Positions 33,207 to 44,637 of a stretch of 64,000 nucleotides of DNA are shown here, piece after piece. The translations under genes were made by a program, and so were the position numbers. This stretch comes from Micrasema longulum (lineage: Eukaryota > Arthropoda > Insecta > Trichoptera > Brachycentridae): assembly GCA_022494885.1 (NCBI GenBank), contig JAGVSM010003787.1, forward strand, positions 23,272 to 87,271, in the 5' to 3' direction. The notes under the pieces were generated by a model. The model was not told where the DNA came from and did not search any database. It saw nothing but the letters and a program-made list of their open reading frames with translations. The number at the start of each line of letters is the position of its first letter. Positions within the stretch are counted from its first letter, which is position 1.

Positions 33207-33361
33207 TTATTTATTGAAAATTCTTGATGGGATTCCATTGTAATGATAGAATAACTTATATTTACATTTAAGTTATCAATTTAAAAATACTTGGTACACT
33301 TTCATCTATTTATTTGACCAATTAGCTCTTTCACCCTCTAACGGGCATCTTCAGACTGGTC
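33207..33361 (-). ncRNA. family B repeat with an apparently complete hammerhead-like motif
   Basis: The motif is at 33316-33361 on the minus strand. Stem I pairs GACCAGT (33361-33355) with ATTGGTC (33322-33316), seven pairs with one G-U. Core CTGAAGA (33354-33348) and GAAA (33332-33329) are intact. Stem II is short (GCCC with GGGT). Stem III is GAGC where related copies have the palindrome GCGC, and the cleavage triplet is CTA. One unpaired T separates the core from stem II. The downstream 110 bases (ATAACTTATATTTACAT and CTTGATGGGATTCCATTGTA in complement) recur inverted at 34667-34786, and their first part also at 34333-34410. Confidence 0.6.
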
Positions 33362-34332
33362 TAAAGTCTTATATGTAAATAAAAGTTATAGAATCTTTAC
33401 GATAAAATAAACATATGTAATATTATGAATATGTTTAGTACAAATTACTGGTAAATTTGATAGCTAAATAGATTTTCATAATTTTAAATTCAAAACACTG
33501 AATTACCAATATAATCGAGTACGATTTTTTCTGAAAAATAATTTCCAGAATTAAAGAAAAAAATATTCAAATACTTACATATTAAATCTGAATAATCTTC
33601 TTTCTGTTAAACATCAAAAAGTCCAACCATCGTTCTGTTAAAGGATAGATCTGAAACTCAGCAGTTTATTTTGCATGCTAGCAGTTCTAGAAACATGGGT
33701 TACACAGAAAAATAAGCACCCAAAATATATTTTTATTTCCACTTATTCCAATAAAGGAAATTGATTCGCCATCCCCAGCAATTTGACGGAGATAAAGGGA
33801 CTTTAGGGCACGTTTTTGGGGAAGTAGTAAAAAAGGTACTTATTCTGAGTATTTACAGTTGCGTGATAATGTGAATTATGCTTTAAAAATGGAAATAAAA
33901 ACGTCGACAGTAAAAAAAACTTGGTTGGTGGAGAAAATGAGGTGGTTCAGTAGATTTTTTAAATACATTTATCTGTTGATGTACTGAAAATAAGACAACG
34001 AAATAAAATATTCAAGTTAGTATACAACATTCCCTATATAACAGCAACTAGATAATCTTTTCAACAAACTAAGCAATTAAATAGAACTGAACTCTTTCAA
34101 CTAGAATCATAAAAAAATATCGATAAATTAGCCACATAATACGAGAATATCAGAAAAAATATCACATACAGCTTTCTAAAACAAGACAAGGACAGTCTAG
34201 ACTTACCAGGGACTAAAATTATACAATTAACTCCCAGACAAAACTAAACAAAAGACAAAGATGTAACAAACTTTTCAAAAGATGTAAAGAATATTATTTT
34301 TTTTTTAAATTAAAAATGCAAAAATATATTTT
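33362..34332. other. unassigned stretch between family B copies
   Basis: A-rich sequence without a readable reverse transcriptase or GIY-YIG nuclease. If the flanking family B copies are terminal repeats of one Penelope-like element, this interior is too decayed or too short to show it. Confidence 0.35.
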
Positions 34333-34446
34333 TTAATGATGCAATAACATATATTTACATATAAGTTATTAATTTAAAAAATACTTGGTACACTTCCACT
34401 TATTTATTAGCGCTTTTACCCCCTAATGGGCATCTTCAGACTGGTG
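34333..34446 (-). ncRNA. family B repeat, decayed hammerhead-like motif
   Basis: On the minus strand CTGAAGA, stem II GCCC-ATTA-GGGG and the palindrome AGCGCT are present, but GAAA has become AAAA and the 3' arm of stem I is deleted. The downstream sequence matches 33207-33315. Confidence 0.55.
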
Positions 34447-34666
34447 AATAGTATACAGTGTAAAGATAATTTAGATAAAACTAAATATTATATTACATAT
34501 AGGTACATTTAAAAATAATTTGAAAAAGATACAATACGCAATATTTCAATGGAACAGAGTGAGACAAATTATTGAAACATGTGCTGGCGGTGTACTTGAA
34601 GAGAATATTCTATTATGTGAAAAATATTTATTGTTTTATTACAATGAACAGGGTCTAACTAATAAA

Positions 34667-34786
34667 AACGCTAATTGGTCACATTAAATAAGTGGAAGTG
34701 TAGCAAGTATTTTTTAAATTAATAACTTATATGTAAACATTACAATGGAATTCCATCAAGAATTGTCAATAAATAATTTAAATGGA
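34667..34786 (+). repeat. family B repeat, 3' part only, inverted
   Basis: It starts at AACGCTAATTGGTC, that is, only a few bases before the predicted ribozyme cleavage site, and continues GTGGAAGTGTAGCAAGTATT and CATCAAGAATTGTCAATAA. It forms an inverted pair with 33207-33326. Confidence 0.65.
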
Positions 34787-35109
34787 ATATATTTTTTTGT
34801 GTATAGTATTATCATTGCAATATTTTTTTGTAAGTTTGAAATTACTCCACCTGGGATGTCACAAATTCTCGTTGACGAGTTCTATTGATATTTAAAAGTA
34901 GAGCCCCGTAAGGTAAAAACACACTCTACGTGGAAAATCTTACAAAAAATCCTGTCTTGTCCCTCCCTGACCAGTTTCATATATAATGGATGGAAGATGG
35001 AACTAAGGATGGAAGCATGCACAAAGGGCTCGTAACCAGCCTAGAAACCAACGTTGGATGATGCAGCAAACTTTCGTCGTCATCACCAAAGTACTTTTGA
35101 AACGACCTA
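34787..35109. other. probable LINE interior, unreadable
   Basis: Directly upstream of a LINE C-terminus; a few fragments (GATGGAAGATGGAACTAAGG) may be coding remains, but I cannot align them. Confidence 0.3.
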
Positions 35110-35398
35110 AATTTTTACCGGACACAGAGCTATGAGAAATTACCTGCAAAGGTTTTAATTAAAAAATGATTATTATTGTCCATGCGATGATATTTCTTCA
35201 CAAAGTATCAAACATCTGTTATTTCAGTGCCCATTTATCAGTTAACAACGCCATAATCTTGAAGCAGAATGCAGGAAAGATGGAATATCCTTAACAGATA
35301 TCCACACTGTAGTTAAAAGTAGTTATCACGCGCCATTGTTCTTGAAATTTGAAACAATGGTGGTTAGACTCATAAAGGTAGTAAACCAAAATCAGTGA
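35110..35398 (+). pseudogene. LINE C-terminal zinc-binding region
   Basis: The frame from 35116 gives TGHRAMRNYLQRF, a stop, LKNDYYCPCDDISSQSIKHL, LFQCPFIS, a stop, then RHNLEAECRKDGISLTDIHT and FLKFETMVVRLIKV. The TGH...L...Y-CPC...HLLF-CP layout is the Cys/His segment that follows the RT or RNase H domain in Jockey, R1 and I-type elements. Two in-frame stops show it is dead. It may be part of an element extending upstream. Confidence 0.75.
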
Positions 35399-35654
35399 TC
35401 AAACATCCCATTTCCAAGACATACAAAAACGTTTTTTTTGAGTACCTTAGCCTTGTACATGACAAGTAAGGCTACTAAGTCCAAATATATATAAAAATAC
35501 ATTTTAAAAAAACCAGCCTAGGAATGTATATTGCAACTTTTAACGTCTGTAACTCTAGTATATATTTGATCAAAATAAAATGACGATTATACAACTCTTG
35601 AATAATACTAGTACTCTTCTAATCGTGGCACCATACTCAAGCTCGAAAAACCAA

Positions 35655-36095
35655 ACCTTTGAGTTTTGAGAGTAAGTGCCTGAGGAAAATGTTAGACATA
35701 AGGTGGGTCGTTTACATAACTAACATTGAAGTCCAAGAATGGACACAACAGCCTGCTATAACGAGTGTCTTGAGGATGCGGCGGTGGACTTAGCTTAAAC
35801 ACGTGCTGCGCATTCCTCAAGAGAACCTAAACTTAAGTTGTCTCTTCTTCACACACGTGGGCTTCTGTCCTCCTGGAACGCCGTTGACGACGATCTTTTG
35901 GCTTCATTCGGCAAAAATAAGTGAAAAATGCTGGCTGGCGACAGGGTCTCTTGGAGGCGTCTGGTGATGTCCGCATGCTCCACTTAGGAACAGATGGGGA
36001 AAAACAAGATGAAAAAACGTTGAAAAGCAAAGCTACAAACAAAAAACAAACAAACAAACCGTCACGCCGTTTCCCCGTAGGGATAGGCAAAGAGA
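35655..36095 (+). pseudogene. RTE-like LINE, RT C-terminal region (third family)
   Basis: ESKCLRKMLDIRW, then TNIEVQEWTQQPAITSVL, an RRW and a HVLRIPQENLN segment follow the plan of the invertebrate family in which CLR-ILGI-W, TN-EVL-R, SIL-RRLRWLGHVLRM and P-ERLP occur in order. Beyond about 35850 the frame is shifted and poorly conserved. The complementary open frame of 85 codons is a shadow. Stops and frame changes make the copy dead. Confidence 0.65.
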
Positions 36096-36149
36096 ATTAA
36101 ACGCCATATCACTCTGTTTTTGTATACAGACTTCGCTTCTTTTAATATA

Positions 36150-36545
36150 TTATATATATGAATATATTTTCTCATGCACGCACGCTGATTATTCCCACTC
36201 TCAACATGTCTATTTTCAAGTATATGATGGACTTAATCGTGCTCTGTCTTTCTCGGTCTTCCTCGTTTTCTGCATCCATAAACATTCACATAGATCATTT
36301 TAACCGTTCTTTTTCTGTACATTCGCTCTACATGTCCAAACCAAATCAGCATCTCTTTCTGTCGATAGTGCATGTCTCAGCCTTACACAGTTCACGGGTC
36401 TCGACATTTGTGCACCTATCATACATCGTTTTACCACACATTTACCTGAGGGATCACATTTCGACAGCATTTAACCTACTTTCATAATTATTTTTCCAAT
36501 TTCATACTTCGCTCCCATACACTAGATCTACATTGTGAAAAACAA
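36150..36545 (-). pseudogene. RTE-like LINE C-terminus, same family as 22.1 kb
   Basis: On the minus strand NAVEM, SLR-MCGKTMYDRCTNVETR, ELCKAETCTIDR, then in another frame IWFGHVERMYRKRTVKMIYV and GCRKRGRPRKT correspond block by block to the 22107-23106 element (AVETRSLKRMCGKSMYGR, FGHVERMNDEK, RPKKTW). The catalytic part is missing. The plus-strand frame at 36158-36487 is the complement and not a gene. Confidence 0.75.
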
Positions 36546-37264
36546 GGCTACCGGACCCGAAAATCTATCACAACTCATGACAAAGCTGTAAAAATTGATT
36601 TTTTTACTCTAAAAAACTTTAGACACAGTTCAAAATACTTCATTTTAATTGAAATGATTTTTAATAATTTTTCCGTGAATTTTCGTGGTACTTTACCGTT
36701 CACTCAAATGCTTTAATGTTTACCGCGCGCAAGAAAACATTTTTTTTTATCCAATTTTCCGAAGCACTAAATTTTTCATTAGTGAAGGCATAATATCAGC
36801 TGAATCAGAGATGCGGTTAGTAAGAAAATAAAGTGTCTATTTAATACGCCAGTGACATCTAACACAGTCTCCATTGCGAGGCAGATTCGATTTCATTAAG
36901 TTAAGTCCTCATTCGGTTGCAAGCGCGGGAAATAAATTCAAACTGTGATGGAATATTGATGTTAGTCGCTCAAGGAGTTTCAATAGAGATTTTGAAATCT
37001 GATTTGCAAACCACTCTGCCAATATCAACTAGGAGCTCTCCCAAACTTACAACTGATTATTCGCCAGAACGACCTTTAATTAATTCAAAAAACGTTCCGG
37101 AATCATTTGTAGAAACGTTCCGAATTAAAATTTAAAAATTTATAATCCATTTGGTACCTTTATTTCTACACTGTGTTAACAGATCTTTATCACGATCGTA
37201 TCGAGATGCTATATCTTCCGTTACATGTGTAAAATTTTGTTAGATGTTGTTAGGGAACAAAAGA
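36546..37264. other. unassigned stretch
   Basis: A 72-codon frame at 36917-37135 matches nothing I know. No shared repeat seen. Confidence 0.35.
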
Positions 37265-37535
37265 AACGACATTGATGTTCGACGATAAAAGAGCTGAAAC
37301 CTTTATCATGTGAATGAGATTTATTCGGCTAAACCACTTACGTCACAAAAGTCAACAGATAAAAAATTGGAGGAAATGTGGATGTTTAAACATCGGCAAA
37401 ATGATAAATGTTACGCAGTGGTGTAAAACGGCCACTTAAACCAGCCAATGATAATTTATAGCCCCTGTAAATGCCTAGACTCCCATATTTCTTTCTCAAA
37501 ATTATTTTCCTTCTCCGTTGTAATAAATTTAGAAA
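37265..37535 (-). repeat. dispersed family X, rearranged copy
   Basis: The first 60 bases (AGCTGAAACCTTTATCATG, GAGATTTATTCGGCTAAACC) are in plus orientation, while the rest (AAAAGTCAACAGAT, GTGGATGTTTAAACATCGG, GGCCACTTAAACCAGCCAAT) is in minus orientation. An inversion has therefore occurred inside the copy. Confidence 0.7.
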
Positions 37536-38049
37536 CTATTTATTCCATTATTTAAATTTAGTAAATGGGGTCTAGAATTCCAACCGACCATGCGTCAGTA
37601 GCTGCAAGACGTGCTCAGATATTTTTTTTTTTACGGCACCCTTGGGGTGATTTTAACAATAATGGTGCTACATGAATTATCTAAATATACATATATTAAG
37701 AGTAAATTCAGCCTGTCTAAAACATTTCAAAGTCCTCCAAATATTTAAAAAATAAACAGAACATATTTTTTTTATTTGGCTAGTCAGTTTTTAGTAGCTG
37801 GAAGATATTGCTTTTAGCAATAAACTTACCGGAGTTTATATTTCATTTGTATTAATTGTATTTTTGTATTAAACTAAATAAAAATAAATTTAAAAATTGA
37901 ACAAATTCCGGGCTTTAAAATACTAGAATTTAATTGTGATTTCAGCAGCTATCGACTCCAAAAACCCCATACGCGTTACAGGCGTCTGAGCATTTATAAC
38001 ATAAAAGAGTATAAAAATAATATAAAATAAACTTACACATAAATTAACA
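37536..38049. other. unassigned AT-rich stretch
   Basis: T-run near 37621 and AT-rich sequence; nothing recognised. Confidence 0.35.
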
Positions 38050-38205
38050 TATAACAACTGAGATAGAAATCATTTTAGAGAAGGTTACATGGATATCAAA
38101 GTATTTAAAGAGCTTATGACCTGCTTTTAGCTCTTAAACATTTTTTATCATTCTGCTGATGTTTTCAAATCTGTTTTCCTTCAATTCTTCCAACTCTTTA
38201 TTTTT
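38050..38205 (+). repeat. dispersed family X, diverged copy
   Basis: ATCATTTTAGAGAAGG, AGAGCTTATGACCTGC and CTTCAATTCTTCCAACTC keep the family order with many changes. Confidence 0.55.
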
Positions 38206-39509
38206 ATGAATTCAGTGAACTTTAACCTTTATTGGTGCAGGCGACATTCTTCTAACTATTTTGATTTATTCAGGAAAAACAACAGTTGTTATATAAGAAT
38301 ACAAAATATAAAAAATAGTACATACTTCTTGTTAAAGTTTTTTACAAATATAATGAGAGAACATGTTACACAGCTAAGAGAAAAAAATATTTATTTTATA
38401 AGACAAAAGAAAAAAAGAGAACGCAAGAAGGTTAAGGGATGAGAAAATAGAGTGGAGGAGAGGAGAAGAAGAATTTTAGTTATATAGTTGACCGATATAA
38501 AATTTTCATATTAAAATAACATGAACATAATTAAAGACACATTAACTTATTACACTTCAAAATTTTATGTAAAATTGAACATTTGTTGGTTTTGCAAAAA
38601 GTTTTTTTTTAAGTCACAAAATTTGGTATAATAATATCTAAATGGGGACAAAGTAAGTTAAATTTGAATAAATTAATATACTACGAAATGATTGATGAAT
38701 ATTTTTTATTGTTGAGTTAACTACTTCGATAACATTGGGACTGTAAAACAGGGCTGCTTTTCCACGAAAGGTGTTGAAGAAAAATTTAGTATGTTCGATT
38801 TTGCGATATGCGTTATGTTAAAAATGTCAATCCAGGAATCAAATGGAAAAAAAGACTTACGTTTTCTTTCCTTTGTCCCGTCACTGGTCCCAGTACCACA
38901 TTAAGTAGTTTTTTATCAGTATTCCACGATTTTTTATTTATATTTGTTGATCCGCCCCCGACACGTGATCTTTGATCGATTTTGAAAATATTGTTTTTCA
39001 CGGTGTTTTAGTTACAATACGTTAGAATCTCAGAGTAATAAAGCGCTAAACTATAGAGGCGTCAAAACGTAGGAAAACCATTCTATGACTATTGGGTATA
39101 AGTCAGCTACAGTTCGCAGCAAAACAATAGGTCGTACTCAGATCGAAAATTGCCAAATGGATTTTGCGTTGTAAATATTTTTCAATGTGTACATGTGTAT
39201 TATTAAGAGCATTTTGAAGCGCTGTGAACGCTAGGATCACGTGGTACTGATAACCGTGCCTGCAGTGACCCCAAGAGGCGACGAAGGGAAGTTACGAAGA
39301 AGGTCACGTGGTAGACGCACTCACCGGTAGCAATGTGAATATATGATGGTGCAATTTCATAGTATTACTGTTGAAATACTTAAGATTTCTATTAAAATAA
39401 AATACTCAATTAAACCACTAACAATACTTATTATTGCAGAGCTATTCCAATTAATTTTTCTATAATTCGCCAATATTTATTTTGTGAAACTGAAAATACA
39501 TGTGTGTGT
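38206..39509. other. unassigned stretch
   Basis: Small frames at 38206-38442 (Lys/Arg-rich end) and 38813-39001 (minus) match nothing I recognise. CAGTGACCCCAAGAGGCGAC near 39264 is GC-richer but unmatched. Confidence 0.35.
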
Positions 39510-39608
39510 TTATTTTTTTATTCATTTTATTCACAATATACTTATGTTACATTTATTGAGACATAAATCCCAACTCCATGAAACCAAAGTCCTGTGTTGA
39601 GTTTGTTT
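39510..39608 (-). repeat. LINE 3' end fragment
   Basis: On the minus strand AACTCAACACAGGACTTTGG precedes an A-rich tail with GAATAAAATGAATAAA. Relative of 12862-12990. Confidence 0.55.
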
Positions 39609-40429
39609 GTTTGTCTGTCACATCTCCAAAACGGCGAGTCGTAGCGGCTTGAAATTTGGACATGTCATTTTAGATGCAATTTTAAGGTTAACATTGCTAT
39701 TTTCGAGTAAAATTTGAATCGACCTCTACTCTTTAAAAACTCAAACTTTATATGGATGCCTAGTGCAGTCCTGACATATTGCCCATAATCAACTGTCATT
39801 ATCAACAATAAACAAACTTCAATTTACAAATTTATCTCCTTAATTGAGAAAAAAAAGTATCAGAAGTAAATACGTTGACATAAGCAAAGTTTGTATGCAA
39901 CAAAATATACGTGTCGGGACAATAAATGTCAAAAATCAATGTAAATCATGGTAAAATATTCGTAATCAATTACTTGTGAAAACTGACTCCTTTAACACCT
40001 TTGACGTTCCTACTGCCGCAACCAAACATACTGCAATTCACCATAGTCGATTTTTATTTATTATACTCTCTAGGTTACGCATTATTACTCTGAGGTTAGA
40101 ATGAACTGCGTTCATGAATCACCGCTAGGAATGTGACGTCAGGACTGTGGAACTCAAAATACGGGTCATCGGATTTCAAAGGATGGACAAATCGTCACTT
40201 GAATTAAATATTAACAGATCCGAAACATTATTACTCGTACCTAGAGAGGTTTTATAGAAAGCATGTCTATGGATTTGTTTATTTTTTTAACTTTGGATTT
40301 TGTTCTCTTTTCTTTTGTATTACTGCTGGCGTGTAAATAAAATTTTATAAGGTTTTTAAGTAAAATATTGAACTTTTGTCTGGGCACAAGAGGGCTTTTC
40401 GCTTAAAAATTGGTTCATCAGGACAAACA
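39609..40429. other. unassigned stretch
   Basis: TCCAAAACGGCGAGTCG near 39625 vaguely matches 29895. Nothing else recognised. Confidence 0.3.
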
Positions 40430-40652
40430 TACATGTAAATATACGAATGTGTTCTAAAACTATGAACGATAGATGGACAAATGTAGGGATCCATACATTA
40501 TGCAAGGCTGAGATAAGCATTATCGACACAATCAGGAAAAGAGCTCTGCGCTGGTTTGGGTTTGCTGGCTGACACGTAGAGCGAATGGACAGGGAAAGAA
40601 CGAATAACAATATTTATATTTCAGTGCGAATGTTGGTGGATGCAGACAAATA
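40430..40652 (+). pseudogene. RTE-like LINE C-terminus (22.1-kb family), 5' part
   Basis: DRWTNVGIHTLCKAEISIID, KRALRWFGFAG, a stop and HVERMDRERTNNNIYI match the copy at 36150-36545 (DRCTNVETRELCKAETCTID and the following blocks). The nucleotide match to that copy continues through GCGAATGTTGGTGGATGCAG and then stops at the boundary of an inserted element; it resumes at 41016. Confidence 0.75.
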
Positions 40653-41015
40653 AACACTAGACGAATAAACACCTTCGCTGCCCTGCTTCGCCAAAGAGCC
40701 TGGAGCCTATGGAAACGCCTAAAAAAGTCTAATAACGAAATTCTCCAAGCCACTGCAGAGTGGATCCAATCACCGTTGTTCAAGCGATGGCGCAATATGT
40801 TAAGACCACCATAAGTGCTGCAATATACAATTGTATTTTATGTTTATATTTATGTTTATTGTTATATTTATGTTTATTGTTATATTTATGTTTATTGTTA
40901 TATTTTTGTTTATATTTATATTTATGTTCATGTTTACATGTTTATATGGTAGACTTGGCTCTGCACTTTATAGCCATTTTACTGGAATACAAATTAAAAA
41001 AAAAAAAATTTAAAA
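40653..41015 (+). mobile_element. nested 5'-truncated retroinsertion with short C-terminal ORF
   Basis: AAATA stands just before (40648-40652) and at the end of the insert's A-rich tail (41016-41020), a likely short target duplication. The insert opens with about 53 codons ending at the stop 40812-40814, including INTFAALLRQRAWSLWKRLK and AEWIQSPLFKRWRNMLRPP, Trp- and Arg-rich and clearly protein-like in codon use. A 3' UTR follows with four near-tandem 18-base units (TATGTTTATTGTTATATT, 40850-40925), a GGCTCTGC...ATAGCC hairpin and an A-run. I take it to be the 3' end of an unidentified retroelement; I do not recognise the domain. Confidence 0.65.
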
Positions 41016-41240
41016 AAATAGGAACACCGAGAAAGATATACCATGACCACATCTAACAAATATTTGATGATGGACATGTCAAAGATCGGAATAATCGGCG
41101 CGTGTATATGAAAAGATGTATGAATGTAGAGGAAGCAAGATCTGTATTCGTGAAAAAGTGATGTGGCGTTTTATCATATCTGCCTATCCTTACAGAGAAA
41201 TGGCGTAATGGTTTGTTGTTGTTGTTTAAAAACATGTATT
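41016..41240 (+). pseudogene. RTE-like LINE C-terminus (22.1-kb family), 3' part
   Basis: GTPRKIYHDHI, a stop, then FDDGHVKDRNNRRVYMKRCM, NVEEARSVFVKK align with RPKKTWPDQI, LESGHVKSRQNRRACMTRFI and NVEGARNVCQNRR of the 22.1-kb copy. Together with 40430-40652 it is one LINE copy split by the insert. Confidence 0.75.
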
Positions 41241-41689
41241 TTTTATGTTTGTGGTAGAAAACTCTAGAAATATATATTTTTTTAATAATGACTTGTATGA
41301 GTTATCAAAACTCTTCTGTCATATGCCATGTGGTATTTTTTTTAATGAGAGAAAACATGACCGAAATTTATTTTCTACAAAATTTACATAATTTTTTTTT
41401 ATGGTAACAATAATTCTAGTGACAGAAGATATATTTAATGACACCGCGTTGCGAGGCTGTAATCACTAAATTGCGACATTCTTTAGCTAAGAGATTTGTA
41501 CTATACAGTTATGATAATAAAGTCTTATACAGCCCAATAAGAGTGAAACTAGCCTCAAGAAGATGAAGTTTCTTACCAATTACACGAGCCGTAAACTTTA
41601 TTTGAGCGTTTTCCAAGGTCCTTCTTCCCATAACGTATTTTACAATATTTGCGTTTACGACTCACAAATATTTTCATAAGTGGTATTCG
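41241..41689. other. unassigned stretch
   Basis: AT-rich, no signal recognised. Confidence 0.35.
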
Positions 41690-41802
41690 TGTATAACCGT
41701 GTTAAAAAATGGAAAACAAAAGGTGATAGAACTGGGTTCGAACCTCAAACCTGTGGTTTGTAATTCCGCGAAACTATTACGTGAACACAACCCAATCATA
41801 AA
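41690..41802 (-). repeat. tRNA-derived SINE head, diverged
   Basis: On the minus strand TTGGGTTGTGTTCACGTAAT and AGGTTTGAGGTTCGAACCCA occupy A and B box positions, as in SINE-3. The body is too diverged to assign to a family with certainty. Confidence 0.55.
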
Positions 41803-43074
41803 TAATTGATTGTGTTCTACACAGACTAATCAGACATATATTTTTATTTAACAGAAATATACTCCACAACTACGTAATTAACCTTTTTTGTGTTAGTAAA
41901 TAAACTCTTAATAAACATCAAAACTATTTTCTTCAACACGAATATCTCATTAAGTAATTATATAGAACGAAATTTGAATTAGTAAAAAGTGTATTATAAA
42001 CTTTAAATTTGAGATTTTGATCCTTTATGGTACGATATTTAGCAAATTATTTTTCTTGGTTAATTTTATTACACTCACTTTAAATATTAAAGCCTTTCCA
42101 AGGGAAATTTGATGTCATTGGAAGACGCTGTACACTTTTAAACTAGTTCTTTTAGCTCGGCTCAAAAGCACACATACTTTAAATTTGAGATTAATTCTGA
42201 GATGAAAATTTCATATTTTTAAGGAAAATAAAAGTCCAGCATGTATTTAATAATTTATCACGCTAGAATATATAAAAAAAAAATATGTAACTTTAAGTAT
42301 TAAACTTGAAAAACTCATTGGTTTTTTTTCAAACATTTTAAAAGTACAATAAAAATGACACAGCGTTCCAATAAAAACAAAACGTTAAGAATATCAAAAT
42401 TCATAAACTTACAACAAAGATACGTAAATAAAAATAAAAACAAAAACTATGAAATGAGATTAACAATAAAAAAAAATGGAGACTCGGGCATTTGATTCTA
42501 AAATTTTTATAATTTTTATTTTTTTTTAATTATTTATATTTTTCTATTATTATTTGATATATTGTTTTAATTATTTTGAAAATAACTTTGATTATTTTGT
42601 ATAATGTTTTAATATGTTAAAAAATGTTTTTGATTTATATATATTGAAGAGTCCCGACTTAACACGGAATTTTCTAACAAGTCGGGACATAAAAAAAATA
42701 TAATTGTGCTCTATAAAATTGTGTATCTTGTGCATTAAAAAAAAAATAAACAAAAATTATCACATAACTTGAAAAAACATTCATGCTTTACAAGCTTGCT
42801 ATCGTAATTACGAGTATTACTTAAAAAATATAGAACAAACGTGAGATTATTTTGAGTTACTTAACCACATCTTTTAGCAAAAAAAATGTTTTATTGTACA
42901 TAGTATGAAAATGTCGTAGTTGCATGCCAATGACTAGACAAAAAGAGATTTTTTTTTTTTTTTAATTGCTTTTAAAATATTTTTACTGAATTGAAATTAT
43001 TAATATTCGTATTTGAGAGACTACTTGAAAAAAAGGATTGATACTTATTTTATACATTACATTTTTTACATTTT
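41803..43074. other. unassigned A/T-rich stretch
   Basis: Very AT-rich with homopolymer runs and no coding or shared repeat signal. Confidence 0.35.
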
Positions 43075-43250
43075 TTTTTGCACCACAACAGGCCAGGAGG
43101 CCTAATTACAGTGGTGAATTACATCACAGAGCACCCAGGCTTGAGAAAAATCACATTTTTAATTTGTTTGTGTTCTCACCGGGAATCGAACCCGGAACCT
43201 TCCGTGCGTGAGTCAAGCGTCTTGACCACTACACCACGGAGGCCGCCAAA
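43075..43250 (-). repeat. SINE-2, best-preserved copy
   Basis: On the minus strand the head reads GGCCTCCGTGGTGTAGTGG, TCAAGACGCTTGACTCACG and GGTTCCGGGTTCGATTCCCG, nearly a complete tRNA-like cloverleaf with strong A and B boxes. The body ends in GGCCTCCTGGCC, the family's terminal hairpin, and TGTTGTGGTGCAAA. The 64-codon plus-strand frame across it is a by-product. Confidence 0.88.
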
Positions 43251-44637
43251 AAAAGTCGTCAAAAGCAGCTAGTAACAAGGACAGTTAAGGGTAAACGATC
43301 CCGAAGATAGATTTCTAAATGACATATTAATATCATATAAGATTGATTACCTATAACATACCTCTGAGAAAAATTTCAACGCTTATCATTTCATAGTTTA
43401 CCTCTTTGTTCTTACTTTTAAATCACCCTCTAATACCGGTCCACAACGCCTAATACTTTTTGACTGATATAATATAATCACGTCCCATCCACTATCGAAG
43501 ATCTTTCTGTTGTAGTTCTGTTTAAATTACGCCAGGACAAACAATTTCTTTCTCTTGCTTAATATTATATCTTTTTCTTTTCTTTTTATGCCTTACCTAA
43601 TTGAAGATAAGCATCGATGTTTGTTTATTTACATATGTATATATATTCAAAATTCTGTTTTTGAAAACGTATTTCTTTAACGTATTCATTTTACAATAAA
43701 AATATATAAATAACACTTTTTTTTTCCATTGGTTCTTTGGTTGAAACTGTCCAGTATACAAATATGTTCGTAGAAAAAAAAATATTAATCACATTAAATA
43801 ACTAATTCTAAATAAATTCTGACGTCAACATGAACCAAGACAAGGAAAAATGGAGGTGTATCATACATCAAGAGCTCAATATCTCAAAATACCATGGTGG
43901 TTGACATAAAAAAAAAATAAGTAGAAAAATATTAGATTTCTTATTTATAATCAAATTCCATTTGATTTTTTTTCTGGGCGGAAACGCAAAATAATACATG
44001 AAAATATCTCTATGGAAATTCTCATAACTGGCTTGCGAGATGGTGCATGTATTGGGAAAAACCCACGCAGTCAAATAAACTGAGCATCTGAGTGGTGATA
44101 AATGCGAATATTATGGAAAATGATCCGCCATCCACGGAACCAACACTGTAACGTTTGGCTCGATAGATCAAGGGGCATTAGGGGGATGAAAATTTCACCC
44201 TTGCATTAAATTTACTTCTTGAAAACTCAAGAGCCGTTCCGAATGCAGCGCTAAAAGAATTTTCGTTCCAGTTTTTTCGCGATTTTAAAATTAGCGCAGT
44301 CCACGGTTAGTTGACATATGTGGAAAATTGACGCATGGGAAATGTGATTTATTTTTTGCGATTTTCAAGTTCGTCGAGTGCAGATGCTTTGTATAATTAC
44401 GTTAAATTTATATAACGTACAAAATGTTTTACAAATAAATGTGCTACACGCGTCTATCTCGACGTACTTGAACATTTCCAGTTTTTTTTCCATATGCACA
44501 CGTCATCTGGTCATGTTAGCCCTTCGATTAGGCCTTAAAAAAATCAGAATCCTGCACGAGTGTTTTCGACCCGATGACTGCTCTCAGTTAAAATCTTGAA
44601 AAATAAAAAAAAAAAACGCAAATAAGTCTTCCTCATT
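43251..44637. other. unassigned stretch
   Basis: Short frames at 43868-44074 (minus) and 44378-44599 (plus) match nothing known. No shared repeat found. Confidence 0.35.

Noticed and set aside
35833..36090. 85-codon minus-strand frame rich in Arg
   Set aside because: It is the complement of an RTE-like C-terminal region read on the plus strand.
40605..40660. Splice acceptor (TTTATATTTCAG) opening a conserved exon
   Set aside because: Alignment with the 36-kb LINE copy shows the sequence around the CAG is part of that RTE family, and the open frame begins at the nested insertion boundary.
43148..43246. A true tRNA gene on the minus strand
   Set aside because: Same reason: the head continues into the SINE-2 body with its terminal hairpin, as at 3.2 and 19.4 kb.
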